Assembly (NCBI GenBank): GCA_035405645.1 | Contig: DAONJL010000001.1 | Location: 81,786 to 145,785 of the forward strand | Direction of reading: 5' to 3' | Source of the DNA: DAONJL01 sp035405645 [NCBI: bacterium] | GTDB lineage: Bacteria; JAGOBX01; DAONJL01 | Length of the DNA stretch: 64,000 nt | Part shown: positions 1 to 8,816 of the stretch, piece after piece | How the letters are laid out: the number at the start of each line of letters is the position of its first letter | Position numbering within the stretch: position 1 is the stretch's first letter | The notes under the pieces: generated by a model | The model's input: the letters and a program-made list of their open reading frames with translations, nothing else | The model's database searches: none | Told to the model about the DNA's origin: nothing | Position numbers and translations under genes: made by a program

Positions 1-1926
1 TGGCAATGTAATTATCATTGTATTTCCTATATTTTTCAAACTCTCTATTGTTATTTTGCCATTATGTTTCTCTATCAGCATTTTGGAAATTAAATAATCT
101 ATTTTTACATCATCTTTCTTTAATACATTATCTATTTTTAATATATTATTTATTTCTTCTTCACTTAAACTTTTACCCTCATCAATTATTTTTATTTCTA
201 TATTATTTTTCTTTTTGTTCTTCTCTATATAATTTACTATTTTACTATGTATTATTACATTTTTATTTGTTGCTGTCTCTTTTATCGCGCGTCGTAAAAA
301 TGTTAATATCGCAAATCTTATTTCATATTCTATTCCCTGTATATATCCATCTTTTATGTAATTATATCTTTCAAATTTTATATTTTTATTTTCTATTTCT
401 CTTTGCACATTTTCATTTATTTCTTCTAATAATTTTACTATATTGAATAATTTCTTTTGCTTTTCTTTTTCATTATTTATTATTGAATATTTTTTTTCTG
501 CTATTTCTATATAATCAAATATGTTCTTTAATTCTGCATATATCAAACCATCTTCTTTTATTCTTGTATTTTCTATTATTCTTTTTATTTTTAAATATGC
601 TTTGTATATCTCATCTATAAAATAAAACTTTATTATATTCTCATTCAATATCTTTTTTAAATCATTTATCTGATTATTCATTGAATTTAATTCTTCTAAA
701 TTTGTAAAAGAAATTATTATTTTATCGCCTCCTATTGAATCATTTAATATATTTTTGTATATTAAAATTGGTTTTCTTTTCTTCAATCGCGTTATTACTT
801 CGGTTTTTAATTCTATTATTTTCTCTTCAAAATTTAATATTTTTTTTACAACTTCTTCTGCAAAATAATCTGTAATTTTCATTTCACCTGAATATTCTAT
901 TTCTAATTCTTTCTGGCATTTTTCATTTAAAAAAATTATTTCATATTTCTTATTTAATACTATGATTGGTATTTGCAATTTCTTTAAAACTACATAGATT
1001 AATTCTAAACTTTTTTTCTTCTCTTCTTGTATGTTTATTAATTTTATTAATACTTCAATGAAATGCTTTATTATTTTGCTTAATTCCAATTCTTCATTTG
1101 TAAAATACTTTTTTTCTTTTAAAAAAATAAGTAGATATTCTTTCTTATTTTCAAAAGTAAAATCTATCTTTAACATTGATTTATATTTCTGGAATATTGA
1201 TATTTTATACTTCTCATAAGGTTCATTGACTATTGTAGTTATTATGCTATTTAACAATGGAAATTCCTGATAATTTTTTATTTTCACTCCATCTTCTATT
1301 ATTACGCCATAATTATTTTTTATCTTCAAAAGAAATAAGCCACTATCTGCTCTGTATATTTTTTTTAATAAAATATATAATTCATTTATATTATTTGTAT
1401 TTATATTTTCTATTGAAAATGAATTTGAAAAATTTAAAAATCTTTTATAACATCGTAATTCAATTTTTTTATTCTCATCAAAAATTAAACTAATAACAAG
1501 CGATATAATAAAAAAGGAAATATATTTTAAAAGATTATTTTCAATAATCGTATGAAATTGTGGCGAACCAATATAATTAAAATGGTCAAGAAAAAATAAG
1601 ATAAAAACAACTATTGCCCCACCTTTTACACCATAACTTAATGCTGCTGATATTACTGGTATAATTATTAAAAAAAATAATTCACCTGAATATCTTATTG
1701 AAAAATGTGTTAAAAAAATATAACACAATAAAATGAATAATGATAAATTTTTTGATTGAATTTTTAATTTCAGGATTGGTTCAAATAAAAAAATTAATAA
1801 TTCAAAAATCAGGCAAATGAAAAATAATTTATTTAATAAAATATTATCCAATTTAAAAGAAAAAAAATAAAGAAGAATGAAAAGTGCAATAAAAAGAAAA
1901 TAAATAATGTTGGAAAATAATTTCAT
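1..1926 (-). CDS. Membrane sensor, histidine-kinase-like, left end cut by window
   Basis: The frame is open from the ATG at 1926 to the window edge (642 codons, no stop). About 160 N-terminal residues are strongly hydrophobic and could form five or six membrane segments. A GAF-like stretch (about 165-300), a PAS-like stretch (about 305-400) and an ATPase-like C-terminus follow; the last visible residues resemble the closing strand of a HATPase domain, so few residues should be missing. I see no H-box histidine of the HE-N or HD-R-N type, and the N-box region lacks the usual asparagines, so autophosphorylation is doubtful. The start overlaps the stop of the upstream binding-protein gene (TAATG), implying translational coupling and a shared function as a ligand-sensing pair. 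Sensor role is inference; open frame and coupling are seen directly. Confidence 0.72.
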   Translation of the reverse strand, partial: MKLFSNIIYFLFIALFILLYFFSFKLDNILLNKLFFICLIFELLIFLFEPILKLKIQSKNLSLFILLCYIFLTHFSIRYSGELFFLIIIPVISAALSYGVKGGAIVVFILFFLDHFNYIGSPQFHTIIENNLLKYISFFIISLVISLIFDENKKIELRCYKRFLNFSNSFSIENINTNNINELYILLKKIYRADSGLFLLKIKNNYGVIIEDGVKIKNYQEFPLLNSIITTIVNEPYEKYKISIFQKYKSMLKIDFTFENKKEYLLIFLKEKKYFTNEELELSKIIKHFIEVLIKLINIQEEKKKSLELIYVVLKKLQIPIIVLNKKYEIIFLNEKCQKELEIEYSGEMKITDYFAEEVVKKILNFEEKIIELKTEVITRLKKRKPILIYKNILNDSIGGDKIIISFTNLEELNSMNNQINDLKKILNENIIKFYFIDEIYKAYLKIKRIIENTRIKEDGLIYAELKNIFDYIEIAEKKYSIINNEKEKQKKLFNIVKLLEEINENVQREIENKNIKFERYNYIKDGYIQGIEYEIRFAILTFLRRAIKETATNKNVIIHSKIVNYIEKNKKKNNIEIKIIDEGKSLSEEEINNILKIDNVLKKDDVKIDYLISKMLIEKHNGKITIESLKNIGNTMIITLP

Positions 1927-2843
1927 TATTTATTTTTTAGAAATTCTCTTATTACATTATAATCTTCATCTTTTGCTTCATCATAGCCACTTATTTCACC
2001 TGTTAATGATTCAAATATTCTGTTTTTATCAGGATAATTATTTAATTCAAGAAAAGCATTTTTTACTTCTTGTAAGAATTGTTCATCTTTTAATAATAAT
2101 GGACCTGCTACAATTGGGTCATTTGAAATTGGTGGCGTAGTTGATATTATTACTAAATCATTTATCTGTTCTGGATTATTCTTTAATGTTGAAGTTCTCG
2201 CATCAAAATAACATGCTCCTGCATCGTATTTCTTTTTTAATACATTTAATACGACATTATCATGTCCTTTTAAAAAAGATACAGTAAAATCAACATCTTT
2301 TTTTAAGCCTGCTTTTTCTAATACATATAAAGGAAATATATATCCTGATGTTGATTCTGGATCTACAAATGCTATTTTCTTACCTTTTAATTCTTCTACT
2401 TTTTTTATTTTACTATCTTTATGAACTATTATCATTCCTTCATAAGTTGATTTACCTCTACGAATTGGTTTTACTAATGGCTTGCATTGAAATTTTGCGC
2501 TTGCGTGAACATAAGCGACAGGTCCTAAAATTGCAATGTGATATTTATCTTTTAAATTATCTGATACTTTTTCATAATCACTTGCAAATTTTATCTGGAC
2601 ATCTGCTTTTAGTTTTTCTTCTAAATATTTTCTTAATGGCGTCATTTGCTTTAATACATTTTCTACATTATCTGCTGGAACTCTACCAAATATTAATTTT
2701 TTTTGTGGTTCTTTTTTTGTTATTTCTTCTTCACTAACTGCCTGTTCTACTGATTTTTCTGACTTTTTTGAACAATTAGTTAAAATCAAAAATGAAAAAA
2801 ATAAAATAAATATTAATATAAAATTTATATATATCTTATTCAC
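1926..2843 (-). CDS. PhnD-like phosphate/phosphonate-type substrate-binding lipoprotein
   Basis: A 305-residue protein with a hydrophobic N-terminus ending in the lipobox LTNC (lipidated Cys24), then a type-2 periplasmic binding fold of the PhnD family (FGRVPADN near the start, FVDPESTSGY and DAGACYFDAR in the middle). I prefer the GTG at 2843 over the upstream in-frame ATG because an AGGGGTGAT ribosome-binding site sits just before it and the lipoprotein signal then begins at residue 1. No ABC permease or ATPase gene is adjacent. The next gene, overlapping by one base, is a membrane kinase-like protein, so the more likely job is ligand sensing at the membrane rather than import. The ligand cannot be told from sequence; PhnD-like proteins bind phosphonate, phosphite and unrelated anions. 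Confidence 0.85.
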   Translation of the reverse strand: MNKIYINFILIFILFFSFLILTNCSKKSEKSVEQAVSEEEITKKEPQKKLIFGRVPADNVENVLKQMTPLRKYLEEKLKADVQIKFASDYEKVSDNLKDKYHIAILGPVAYVHASAKFQCKPLVKPIRRGKSTYEGMIIVHKDSKIKKVEELKGKKIAFVDPESTSGYIFPLYVLEKAGLKKDVDFTVSFLKGHDNVVLNVLKKKYDAGACYFDARTSTLKNNPEQINDLVIISTTPPISNDPIVAGPLLLKDEQFLQEVKNAFLELNNYPDKNRIFESLTGEISGYDEAKDEDYNVIREFLKNK

Positions 2844-2874
2844 ATTATCACCCCTTTTTAAAAAAATTTTTTTT

Positions 2875-2903
2875 ATTTTATAACTTTTAATTTTTTCTGT
2901 CAA
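2875..2903 (-). promoter_or_regulatory. Sigma-70-type promoter for the PhnD-like/sensor pair
   Basis: On the minus strand TTGACA (2903-2898), 17 bases, then TAAAAT (2880-2875), about 30 bases before the GTG start at 2843. Confidence 0.65.
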
Positions 2904-2970
2904 TGAAAATAAATTTATCAAGCAAAAATATTATCTTATTCTTAAATTTATTCTATCACTTAATTAAAAA

Positions 2971-3492
2971 TTATTTATTTTTTCTCTTCAAAGAATAAAT
3001 TAATAAAATAACTATTCCAACAGAAATAGCAGAATCAGCAATATTAAATGCTGGCCAGCGACTAAGATGATAAAATGGTAAATTTATATCAGGTATATCA
3101 ATATCAATAAAATCAACAACAGCACCCCAAATAAATCTGTCAAGAATATTGCCACACGCACCTGCAATAATTAATGTAAATGCTAATAATGTTAAAAAAT
3201 TTTTTTCTTCATATTTTATAAAATAGACTAAAATTATTATTAAAATTATTGGCGTGCTATATAAAAAAAATTTGCCATATTCATTAAACATACCAAATAC
3301 AATTCCATTATTTTCAATATATGTAATTCTAATAAATTCAAAAAATATATTTTTACTTTCACCTAATTCAAAATTTTTCTTTATTAAAAATTTTGTATAT
3401 CTATCAGATAATAAAATAAATATGAATAGTATGATAAAAAATACGATTCTGGATTTTTTGATTTTCAACATATTTTGAATAAAATTAATCAA
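2971..3492 (-). CDS. lspA: Lipoprotein signal peptidase II
   Basis: A 173-residue membrane protein with the SPase II signatures GNILDR, VVDFID and FNIADS; by family knowledge the catalytic aspartates are D127 (VVDF) and D153 (NIAD). Four membrane helices can be drawn. It cleaves prolipoproteins at the inner membrane after lipidation of the +1 cysteine, and it has likely substrates here (the PhnD-like protein and the small lipoprotein at 11338). The start is a TTG at 3492, overlapping the end of the previous gene by 8 bases, with AGGA 7 bases upstream; an ATG at residue 8 lacks a ribosome-binding site. It is the last gene of the apparent acs operon. Confidence 0.93.
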   Translation of the reverse strand: MINFIQNMLKIKKSRIVFFIILFIFILLSDRYTKFLIKKNFELGESKNIFFEFIRITYIENNGIVFGMFNEYGKFFLYSTPIILIIILVYFIKYEEKNFLTLLAFTLIIAGACGNILDRFIWGAVVDFIDIDIPDINLPFYHLSRWPAFNIADSAISVGIVILLIYSLKRKNK

Positions 3493-4414
3493 CTATTTTT
3501 CCTATACTTTTTACAACTTCACGAATAATTAAATTACTCTTTATTTTCTCTCGACCGCTAAATGATTTTAAACCAAACCTGATTTCAATATTGGATAATG
3601 TTACATCATCTATCTCAAAAATAGTATTTTCTATTATATTTTTTATATTCTTTATTTTATTTAATGCTTCCTGATAATTCAAATCTGGCGAAATAATTGC
3701 AATTATATTTCCATAAAATAATGTGCAAATATCTATTCGCCTTAAATTATGTGTTATTATCTGACTTATTTTTATTATTAATTTATTTGCTACTGTCTCT
3801 CCATATTTTTCAAAATAATTCATATAATTTTTTAATTCAATCATAATTATACTAAATTCTGAATTATTTATTTTTACTTCTTCTATTTCTCTATTTAAAA
3901 TCTCATAAAAATAATCTTGATTATATAAATTAGTTAACGAATCTTTAAAATTAAAATTTGCTGTTTCAAGGTCAATTGCTAATTTGGAAATAAGTTGCGA
4001 AAATAATTCAGCATAATTCTTTAAAAATTTTAAATCAAATTTAGTGAAATCATTTGCTTCTCTTTTGGTAACAAAAATAAATCCTACAACTTTTTTATTT
4101 TTCTTTATTGGAAAAAATAATAATTTTTTTTCTTTCTCTGATGTTTGAATTATTGAATTAATATTTAATATAATGAAATCTTCAAATTTTTCTAAATAGT
4201 TTATAATTATTTTTTCAGCATCAAATTGAAATTTAAATATTATTTCTGATATTACATTTTGTGCTTCTAATATATTTATTTTCTTATTTGTATAATCAAT
4301 AAACGCAATACAACAGGATTCAAAGAATAATTCATTAATAATAATATTAACTAATTTTTCACAAAATTGTTTTATTTCAAAAGCAATTAAAATACTTTCT
4401 TTATTTTCATTCAT
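3485..4414 (-). CDS. GAF plus degenerate GGDEF domain protein
   Basis: A 309-residue soluble protein. Residues about 10-150 look like a GAF sensor domain (ending in FPIKKNKKVVGFIFV-type strands), and 158-300 follow the GGDEF fold (DSLTNLYNQDYF, then a helix-strand pattern). The signature loop reads YGNII at 234-238 instead of GGDEF, and the metal-binding aspartate region reads MIELKNY, so diguanylate cyclase activity is unlikely; it may bind nucleotide or a partner. It lies 48 bases after acsC and overlaps lspA by 8 bases, so it is probably co-transcribed with the acetyl-CoA synthase genes. A link between the two is inference from position only. Confidence 0.78.
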   Translation of the reverse strand: MNENKESILIAFEIKQFCEKLVNIIINELFFESCCIAFIDYTNKKINILEAQNVISEIIFKFQFDAEKIIINYLEKFEDFIILNINSIIQTSEKEKKLLFFPIKKNKKVVGFIFVTKREANDFTKFDLKFLKNYAELFSQLISKLAIDLETANFNFKDSLTNLYNQDYFYEILNREIEEVKINNSEFSIIMIELKNYMNYFEKYGETVANKLIIKISQIITHNLRRIDICTLFYGNIIAIISPDLNYQEALNKIKNIKNIIENTIFEIDDVTLSNIEIRFGLKSFSGREKIKSNLIIREVVKSIGKIVD

Positions 4415-4462
4415 AATTTAATTATTTTAAAAACAATTAAATCTAAATTGCAATAAAAAAAT

Positions 4463-5785
4463 TTACTGCCACATTTCTTTTAAATAATCAGGTAAATCTG
4501 CTGCTTCCTGTGGTCCTACCATTATTTGCCAATTCTTTAATTCATCTTCAAGTTCGCCTTTTAATACTGCTACATAACCCGGTATAATTATTTTTCTGTG
4601 TTTTATCTCATTTTCAACATTAAATGTTTTTATTGCTTTTGTTATTATTGTTGAATTGAATTTGTTTGCTGACCATGCTGTTAATACTGACATCCCTTCT
4701 GAATCTGTGATAACTAATCTTGCACTAAAAGCAGAATTTGCTATCTCTCCGCTTACAATAAAATATGTTAATGAAAAATTTGTCGTTACCAATAATGGTG
4801 AATTTTCATCAGGATTACCTATTTTATATACACCTGGTTCTATTTGTAATGGTTTTCTTGGATCTGTATAAATATTTTGTCTTAATATTAGCAATGTTTT
4901 TAATGATAATAAATCAAATTCATTTAATATGATAATTGATGAATATTTGCATATACCAGCAATTGCTTCATAAATACTCTGACACTCTGTAAATATTGGA
5001 AATCCTCCATTTTTATTGTTTTCTATGATTGCTAATCTTCTTATTCTATAATTATTCACTAATAAATCTGATATATTTTTTTGCTTAAATTTTATTAGCA
5101 AATTTTTTAAACCAATCTTATTTGCATTTTCTGTTAATTTTAATAAATTATTTACATTATCACTTTCAAGCACTATCTTTATTTCTTTTTCTTTTACTAT
5201 TTCTTTTATTTCTTCTAATACTTTTTCATCAACATTATTTATTATTATCCTGTTATTATTTTTTTCAATATTTAAAATTTCTTTAAGTATTTCAAAATTT
5301 ATTTTTGATAAAATAATTATTTTTTCTGTTTGTGAAACGATTTTATATTTTTTTAAAAAATTATCTTTATTATTTGTTTTATTTGTTAATCCAATTATTT
5401 CAGGATAATATACTTCACCTATTCTCTCATATTTAAAATTAATTATTTGATTTACTCTTTTCTGAAAAACATCATCATCTAAATCATCATCTAAATTAAA
5501 ACCAATTAAAGTTCTATTAACAAATATTTTATCATGCCTATATAAAACTGTTTCTCCACCAATTTCATAAATATTATTATTTATATTAAATTTTAATACT
5601 TTAACTGGTGGCGCTTGTTCGGCATTTAATTTTTCTAATGCTTCTTGAGATATATATGGACAAAGTGTTGGTTCAACTGATTTTGCAGCAATCTTCATTG
5701 CAAATGCTAAACAGGTTGGCACACCACATTCTTTACAATTTTTATTTGGTAATAATTTAAATATTTGTAATCCAGTTAATGCCAT
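4463..5785 (-). CDS. acsC: Corrinoid iron-sulfur protein, large (gamma) subunit
   Basis: A 440-residue protein matching the family's usual size. The N-terminus carries the [4Fe-4S] motif C17-x2-C20-x4-C25-x16-C42 (NCKECGVPTC...LCPY). The middle is the TIM-barrel-like part and the C-terminus (about 310-440, including SGEIANSAFSARLVITDSEG) is the cobamide-binding region. With AcsD it carries the methyl group from methyl-tetrahydrofolate to acetyl-CoA synthase in the Wood-Ljungdahl pathway. It follows acsD by 3 bases. The archaeal name is CdhE. The cluster spacing and neighbours make the assignment secure. Confidence 0.96.
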   Translation of the reverse strand: MALTGLQIFKLLPNKNCKECGVPTCLAFAMKIAAKSVEPTLCPYISQEALEKLNAEQAPPVKVLKFNINNNIYEIGGETVLYRHDKIFVNRTLIGFNLDDDLDDDVFQKRVNQIINFKYERIGEVYYPEIIGLTNKTNNKDNFLKKYKIVSQTEKIIILSKINFEILKEILNIEKNNNRIIINNVDEKVLEEIKEIVKEKEIKIVLESDNVNNLLKLTENANKIGLKNLLIKFKQKNISDLLVNNYRIRRLAIIENNKNGGFPIFTECQSIYEAIAGICKYSSIIILNEFDLLSLKTLLILRQNIYTDPRKPLQIEPGVYKIGNPDENSPLLVTTNFSLTYFIVSGEIANSAFSARLVITDSEGMSVLTAWSANKFNSTIITKAIKTFNVENEIKHRKIIIPGYVAVLKGELEDELKNWQIMVGPQEAADLPDYLKEMWQ

Positions 5786-5788
5786 TTT

Positions 5789-6676
5789 TTATACCTGCTT
5801 TATAAATTCTCGTAATTTTAATAATGATTGTGGATGTCGAACAATAATAATATTAGCACCTGCTATTATCAAAGGTATTGCTGTTGTTATTTCCCAATTT
5901 ATGCCTGTTTCTATCTGTTTTTCTTTCTCTTTTTCATCTTTTATTTCTTTTATCTTCCAGGTTTCCTGCCCTACAAAACAAATCATTGGTGATGATAAAA
6001 TTTCATCATTATTAAATAATTGTAATCTTATTCGTTCCATTACTGAATAAGTATATTCTAATCCATAACCAAGCCCGCCAGTTAATGGGTCAATTATTAT
6101 TCTTGATAATGGAAAATTTAATTGGGTAATTAGTATATTTAATTGTTTCGCTATATTTACATCAATTGGTGATTCTGCTATTAAATAATGATTATTTGCA
6201 AGCGCTGCTGCTGTTGGAACTCTGTAATTTTCCTGAACAGCAGAACCTATTATAATTTGTCGTATTGCCTTTTCTGCACATTTTGTTATTACCTGATTCT
6301 GTTTTTCAAAATTACCTGAAAATTTTACAATTATTGGAATTGAAATCTCTTTTAAAATTTCATTTAATATTTCTATACATTCTTCTGCACTACGATTTAA
6401 TTTATCCTGATGTGTTCCAATAAAATTTATAAATATAAAATCTGGTTTATAATTAATATAATATTTTTTTGACCATTCAACTGGATTTTTTATCTCTTCT
6501 CTTCCTATTGTTTCGCATAATGAATTTAACCAATCTGTTGGTTCAATATCTGTTATTTCTAAACCAAATGCACATTTATTAGGAAATTCACCTTTATCTT
6601 TATTATCTAAAAAAACATTCTCACCACCAATTATTATTTCATCATTAAATCTTATTGTTTGAACTTTACTTGCCAT
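5789..6676 (-). CDS. acsD: Corrinoid iron-sulfur protein, small (delta) subunit
   Basis: A 295-residue TIM-barrel-type protein of the AcsD/CdhD family, recognisable from GEFPNKCAFGLEITD, DFIFINFIGT, IIIDPLTGGLGYGLEY and CFVGQETWKIKE. It forms the heterodimer with AcsC that shuttles the cobalt-bound methyl group. The start ATG at 6676 touches the last base of the acsB stop codon and the gene ends 3 bases before acsC, so the three are one translation unit. Length agrees with bacterial AcsD. No unusual residues were noticed. Confidence 0.95.
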   Translation of the reverse strand: MASKVQTIRFNDEIIIGGENVFLDNKDKGEFPNKCAFGLEITDIEPTDWLNSLCETIGREEIKNPVEWSKKYYINYKPDFIFINFIGTHQDKLNRSAEECIEILNEILKEISIPIIVKFSGNFEKQNQVITKCAEKAIRQIIIGSAVQENYRVPTAAALANNHYLIAESPIDVNIAKQLNILITQLNFPLSRIIIDPLTGGLGYGLEYTYSVMERIRLQLFNNDEILSSPMICFVGQETWKIKEIKDEKEKEKQIETGINWEITTAIPLIIAGANIIIVRHPQSLLKLREFIKQV

Positions 6677-8814
6677 TAAATTAATTCACCCATTGTTAGT
6701 GCTGGATGATTTTTTTCTGTTAAAAAATTTATTAAACCTTCTAAATCAGTTGTTATTGTTTCATCTGCTATTTTATCAATTAAATCAGGTTCACCAAGTT
6801 CTTCACTTCTTTTTATTAAATCTTCTCTTAATTGTTCTTTTAAATTTTTTGGCATCCAGACTAATCTTTTTAAGCCACCTTCTGCAAATAAAAATTTTTT
6901 ACTAATTATATAATTTATTCCAATACCAATAAAACCAGGATTTTGCTTCCCACCGCCTACTATATTTGCTAAATTTAAAAATGTCATTCCAGCTGGTGTC
7001 ATTCCCTGATAACTTCTATCGACAACCATAAAACCACAAGTGCCAGGTAAAATAGCAATAACACACTCAAAACAACCACAGGATGTCATTGGGTCAACTA
7101 AAAAAGAATATGCACTAAATCTCTCAATTGTTTTATTTGAATTTTTATAAACAAAATCATTTACACCTTCCCATTGTCCTAAATTCGCATCAATCACTTT
7201 ACCTTTTTTAACTGGCTGATTTGCACCTGTTGGTTTTATCTGATATGCCGCTTTACCATCAAGCCAATTATATGCACCACATAAGCCAAGTCGCTCTGGC
7301 GTAATTATACAAACATGTGTTGGTGCAAATGATTGACATAATAAACAAGAATAAAATTCTTCTACACTTTCATCTGTCATTTCACCAATTCGCTTATCGC
7401 GCTCACTATATATTTTTTGGGCTTCTGCTAAATATTCTTTTACTAATTCAGAATCAGTTATTATATCAACCTCTATTTTATCTATTATTTCACCATATTC
7501 ACTTAATAATTTTGAGCAAATTATTTCTCCTAAATGAAATAATTTAAAACCATCTTTTTTTGCCTGTTTACTTATTCGCAGCCAGACAAAATTTCTTTGA
7601 CCTGTATGCATTATTCCCATTGCAAAATTCATTATCCTGTGTATCTGTCTTTCTAAAATTGGTTCAAAATCTTTTTGCATTTTTTTTCCAGCAACACGAA
7701 CAATCATTGCTAAATCAGTTGATGTCCCTTCTTGAAATTCATCAATCTCTTTTCCAATTACCTGAATTTTTTTATTTTGTATTTCATCAAAATTAACCAT
7801 TTTTACTAATTCTAATGCTGTTGCGTGTTTACCTCCAAATTCAATATACATTTCTTCTTTTCGCACACGCTCACCTTCAAATGCTGGTCCATATTTCACT
7901 GGTATATCAATTTTAGTGATTTTAATTTTTATCTCTCTTGTTTCAATACAATAATCAACAATCTTATCTAAATCATTACAGGAAGATAATAATTTTTTTT
8001 CAAAACCATCATCTGAAAAAAATGAAATTTTTGGAACATCAAAATTAGTAATTACAGGAAAACCAAAAGCAATAGCACCAGCAGCAGTGGCAACTTTTTT
8101 AGCATCAATGCATTTTAATGCCAATACAAATGCTGGAATACGATTTCTACAATATTCAAGACATTTTTCTTTTTGACCGCCTTCTATTCCACCAAATGTT
8201 AAAGCAGCCCGAATAGCAAAATTCATCGCAAGAGCAGCTGATTCTGTATCATCTCCACAATTAACAATATAAGTTGCAAGTGAAATTTCTATTCCTGATT
8301 GTTCTAATTGTTTTGCAAATGTTTCGCCTTCACAATTACCTATTAAAATTGATAAAATATTTTTTTCTTGAAAGCCGCGAATTATTTTTACTGCCTCTTT
8401 TGCTGTTGGTGCTGAACCAAGAATAACAGCAATTCCACTTATATCACTACTAACTAATTGTACACCAAGTGAACGCAAAATTGTATCGGGTATAAAATTT
8501 ACTTGCTCGCCACCTAATAATTGTAATGCTTTATAAAATTCCTCTAAAATTACAGTATTTATTCCACAATCAAGAATATTATTTTTATCTGTTTTTTCAA
8601 TAATTTCTATTTGATTTTGTATATCAATTAATGAAAAAATTTTTTTGCCAGTTAATCCAAAAAATAAAGGAAAATTATAAGCTGTATCAGGAAACTCAAT
8701 TTCTTTATCTCGGGAAAATTTACCTATTATTTTATCTACTAATTTCTTTGTAGCATTTAATTGTTCTAAAAAACCAGTGATTATTAGTTCTTTTAATTTT
8801 TCATTTATTTCCAC
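6676..8814 (-). CDS. acsB: Acetyl-CoA synthase, CODH/ACS alpha subunit
   Basis: A 712-residue bacterial-type ACS with its N-terminal domain present. All A-cluster ligands are visible: C490, C493, C502 and C512 (SCLLCQ...HVCI...GLCG) bind the [4Fe-4S] cluster, and C579-G580-C581 (SCGCFECV) bind the proximal and distal nickel sites. The spacing is the same as in the Moorella enzyme (506/509/518/528/595/597), offset by 16. It condenses CO, a methyl group and CoA to acetyl-CoA. The N-terminal domain normally contacts AcsA (CO dehydrogenase), whose gene is not in this window. It is flanked by a nucleotide-sugar dehydrogenase gene 2 bases upstream and acsD overlapping by one base downstream. Confidence 0.97.
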   Translation of the reverse strand: MEINEKLKELIITGFLEQLNATKKLVDKIIGKFSRDKEIEFPDTAYNFPLFFGLTGKKIFSLIDIQNQIEIIEKTDKNNILDCGINTVILEEFYKALQLLGGEQVNFIPDTILRSLGVQLVSSDISGIAVILGSAPTAKEAVKIIRGFQEKNILSILIGNCEGETFAKQLEQSGIEISLATYIVNCGDDTESAALAMNFAIRAALTFGGIEGGQKEKCLEYCRNRIPAFVLALKCIDAKKVATAAGAIAFGFPVITNFDVPKISFFSDDGFEKKLLSSCNDLDKIVDYCIETREIKIKITKIDIPVKYGPAFEGERVRKEEMYIEFGGKHATALELVKMVNFDEIQNKKIQVIGKEIDEFQEGTSTDLAMIVRVAGKKMQKDFEPILERQIHRIMNFAMGIMHTGQRNFVWLRISKQAKKDGFKLFHLGEIICSKLLSEYGEIIDKIEVDIITDSELVKEYLAEAQKIYSERDKRIGEMTDESVEEFYSCLLCQSFAPTHVCIITPERLGLCGAYNWLDGKAAYQIKPTGANQPVKKGKVIDANLGQWEGVNDFVYKNSNKTIERFSAYSFLVDPMTSCGCFECVIAILPGTCGFMVVDRSYQGMTPAGMTFLNLANIVGGGKQNPGFIGIGINYIISKKFLFAEGGLKRLVWMPKNLKEQLREDLIKRSEELGEPDLIDKIADETITTDLEGLINFLTEKNHPALTMGELI

Positions 8815-8816
8815 AT

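Noticed and set aside
18-446. A 142-codon plus-strand open frame at the left edge
   Set aside because: It is antisense to the sensor gene that is open across the whole region, and its composition (L, F, Y runs) is that of a shadow frame.
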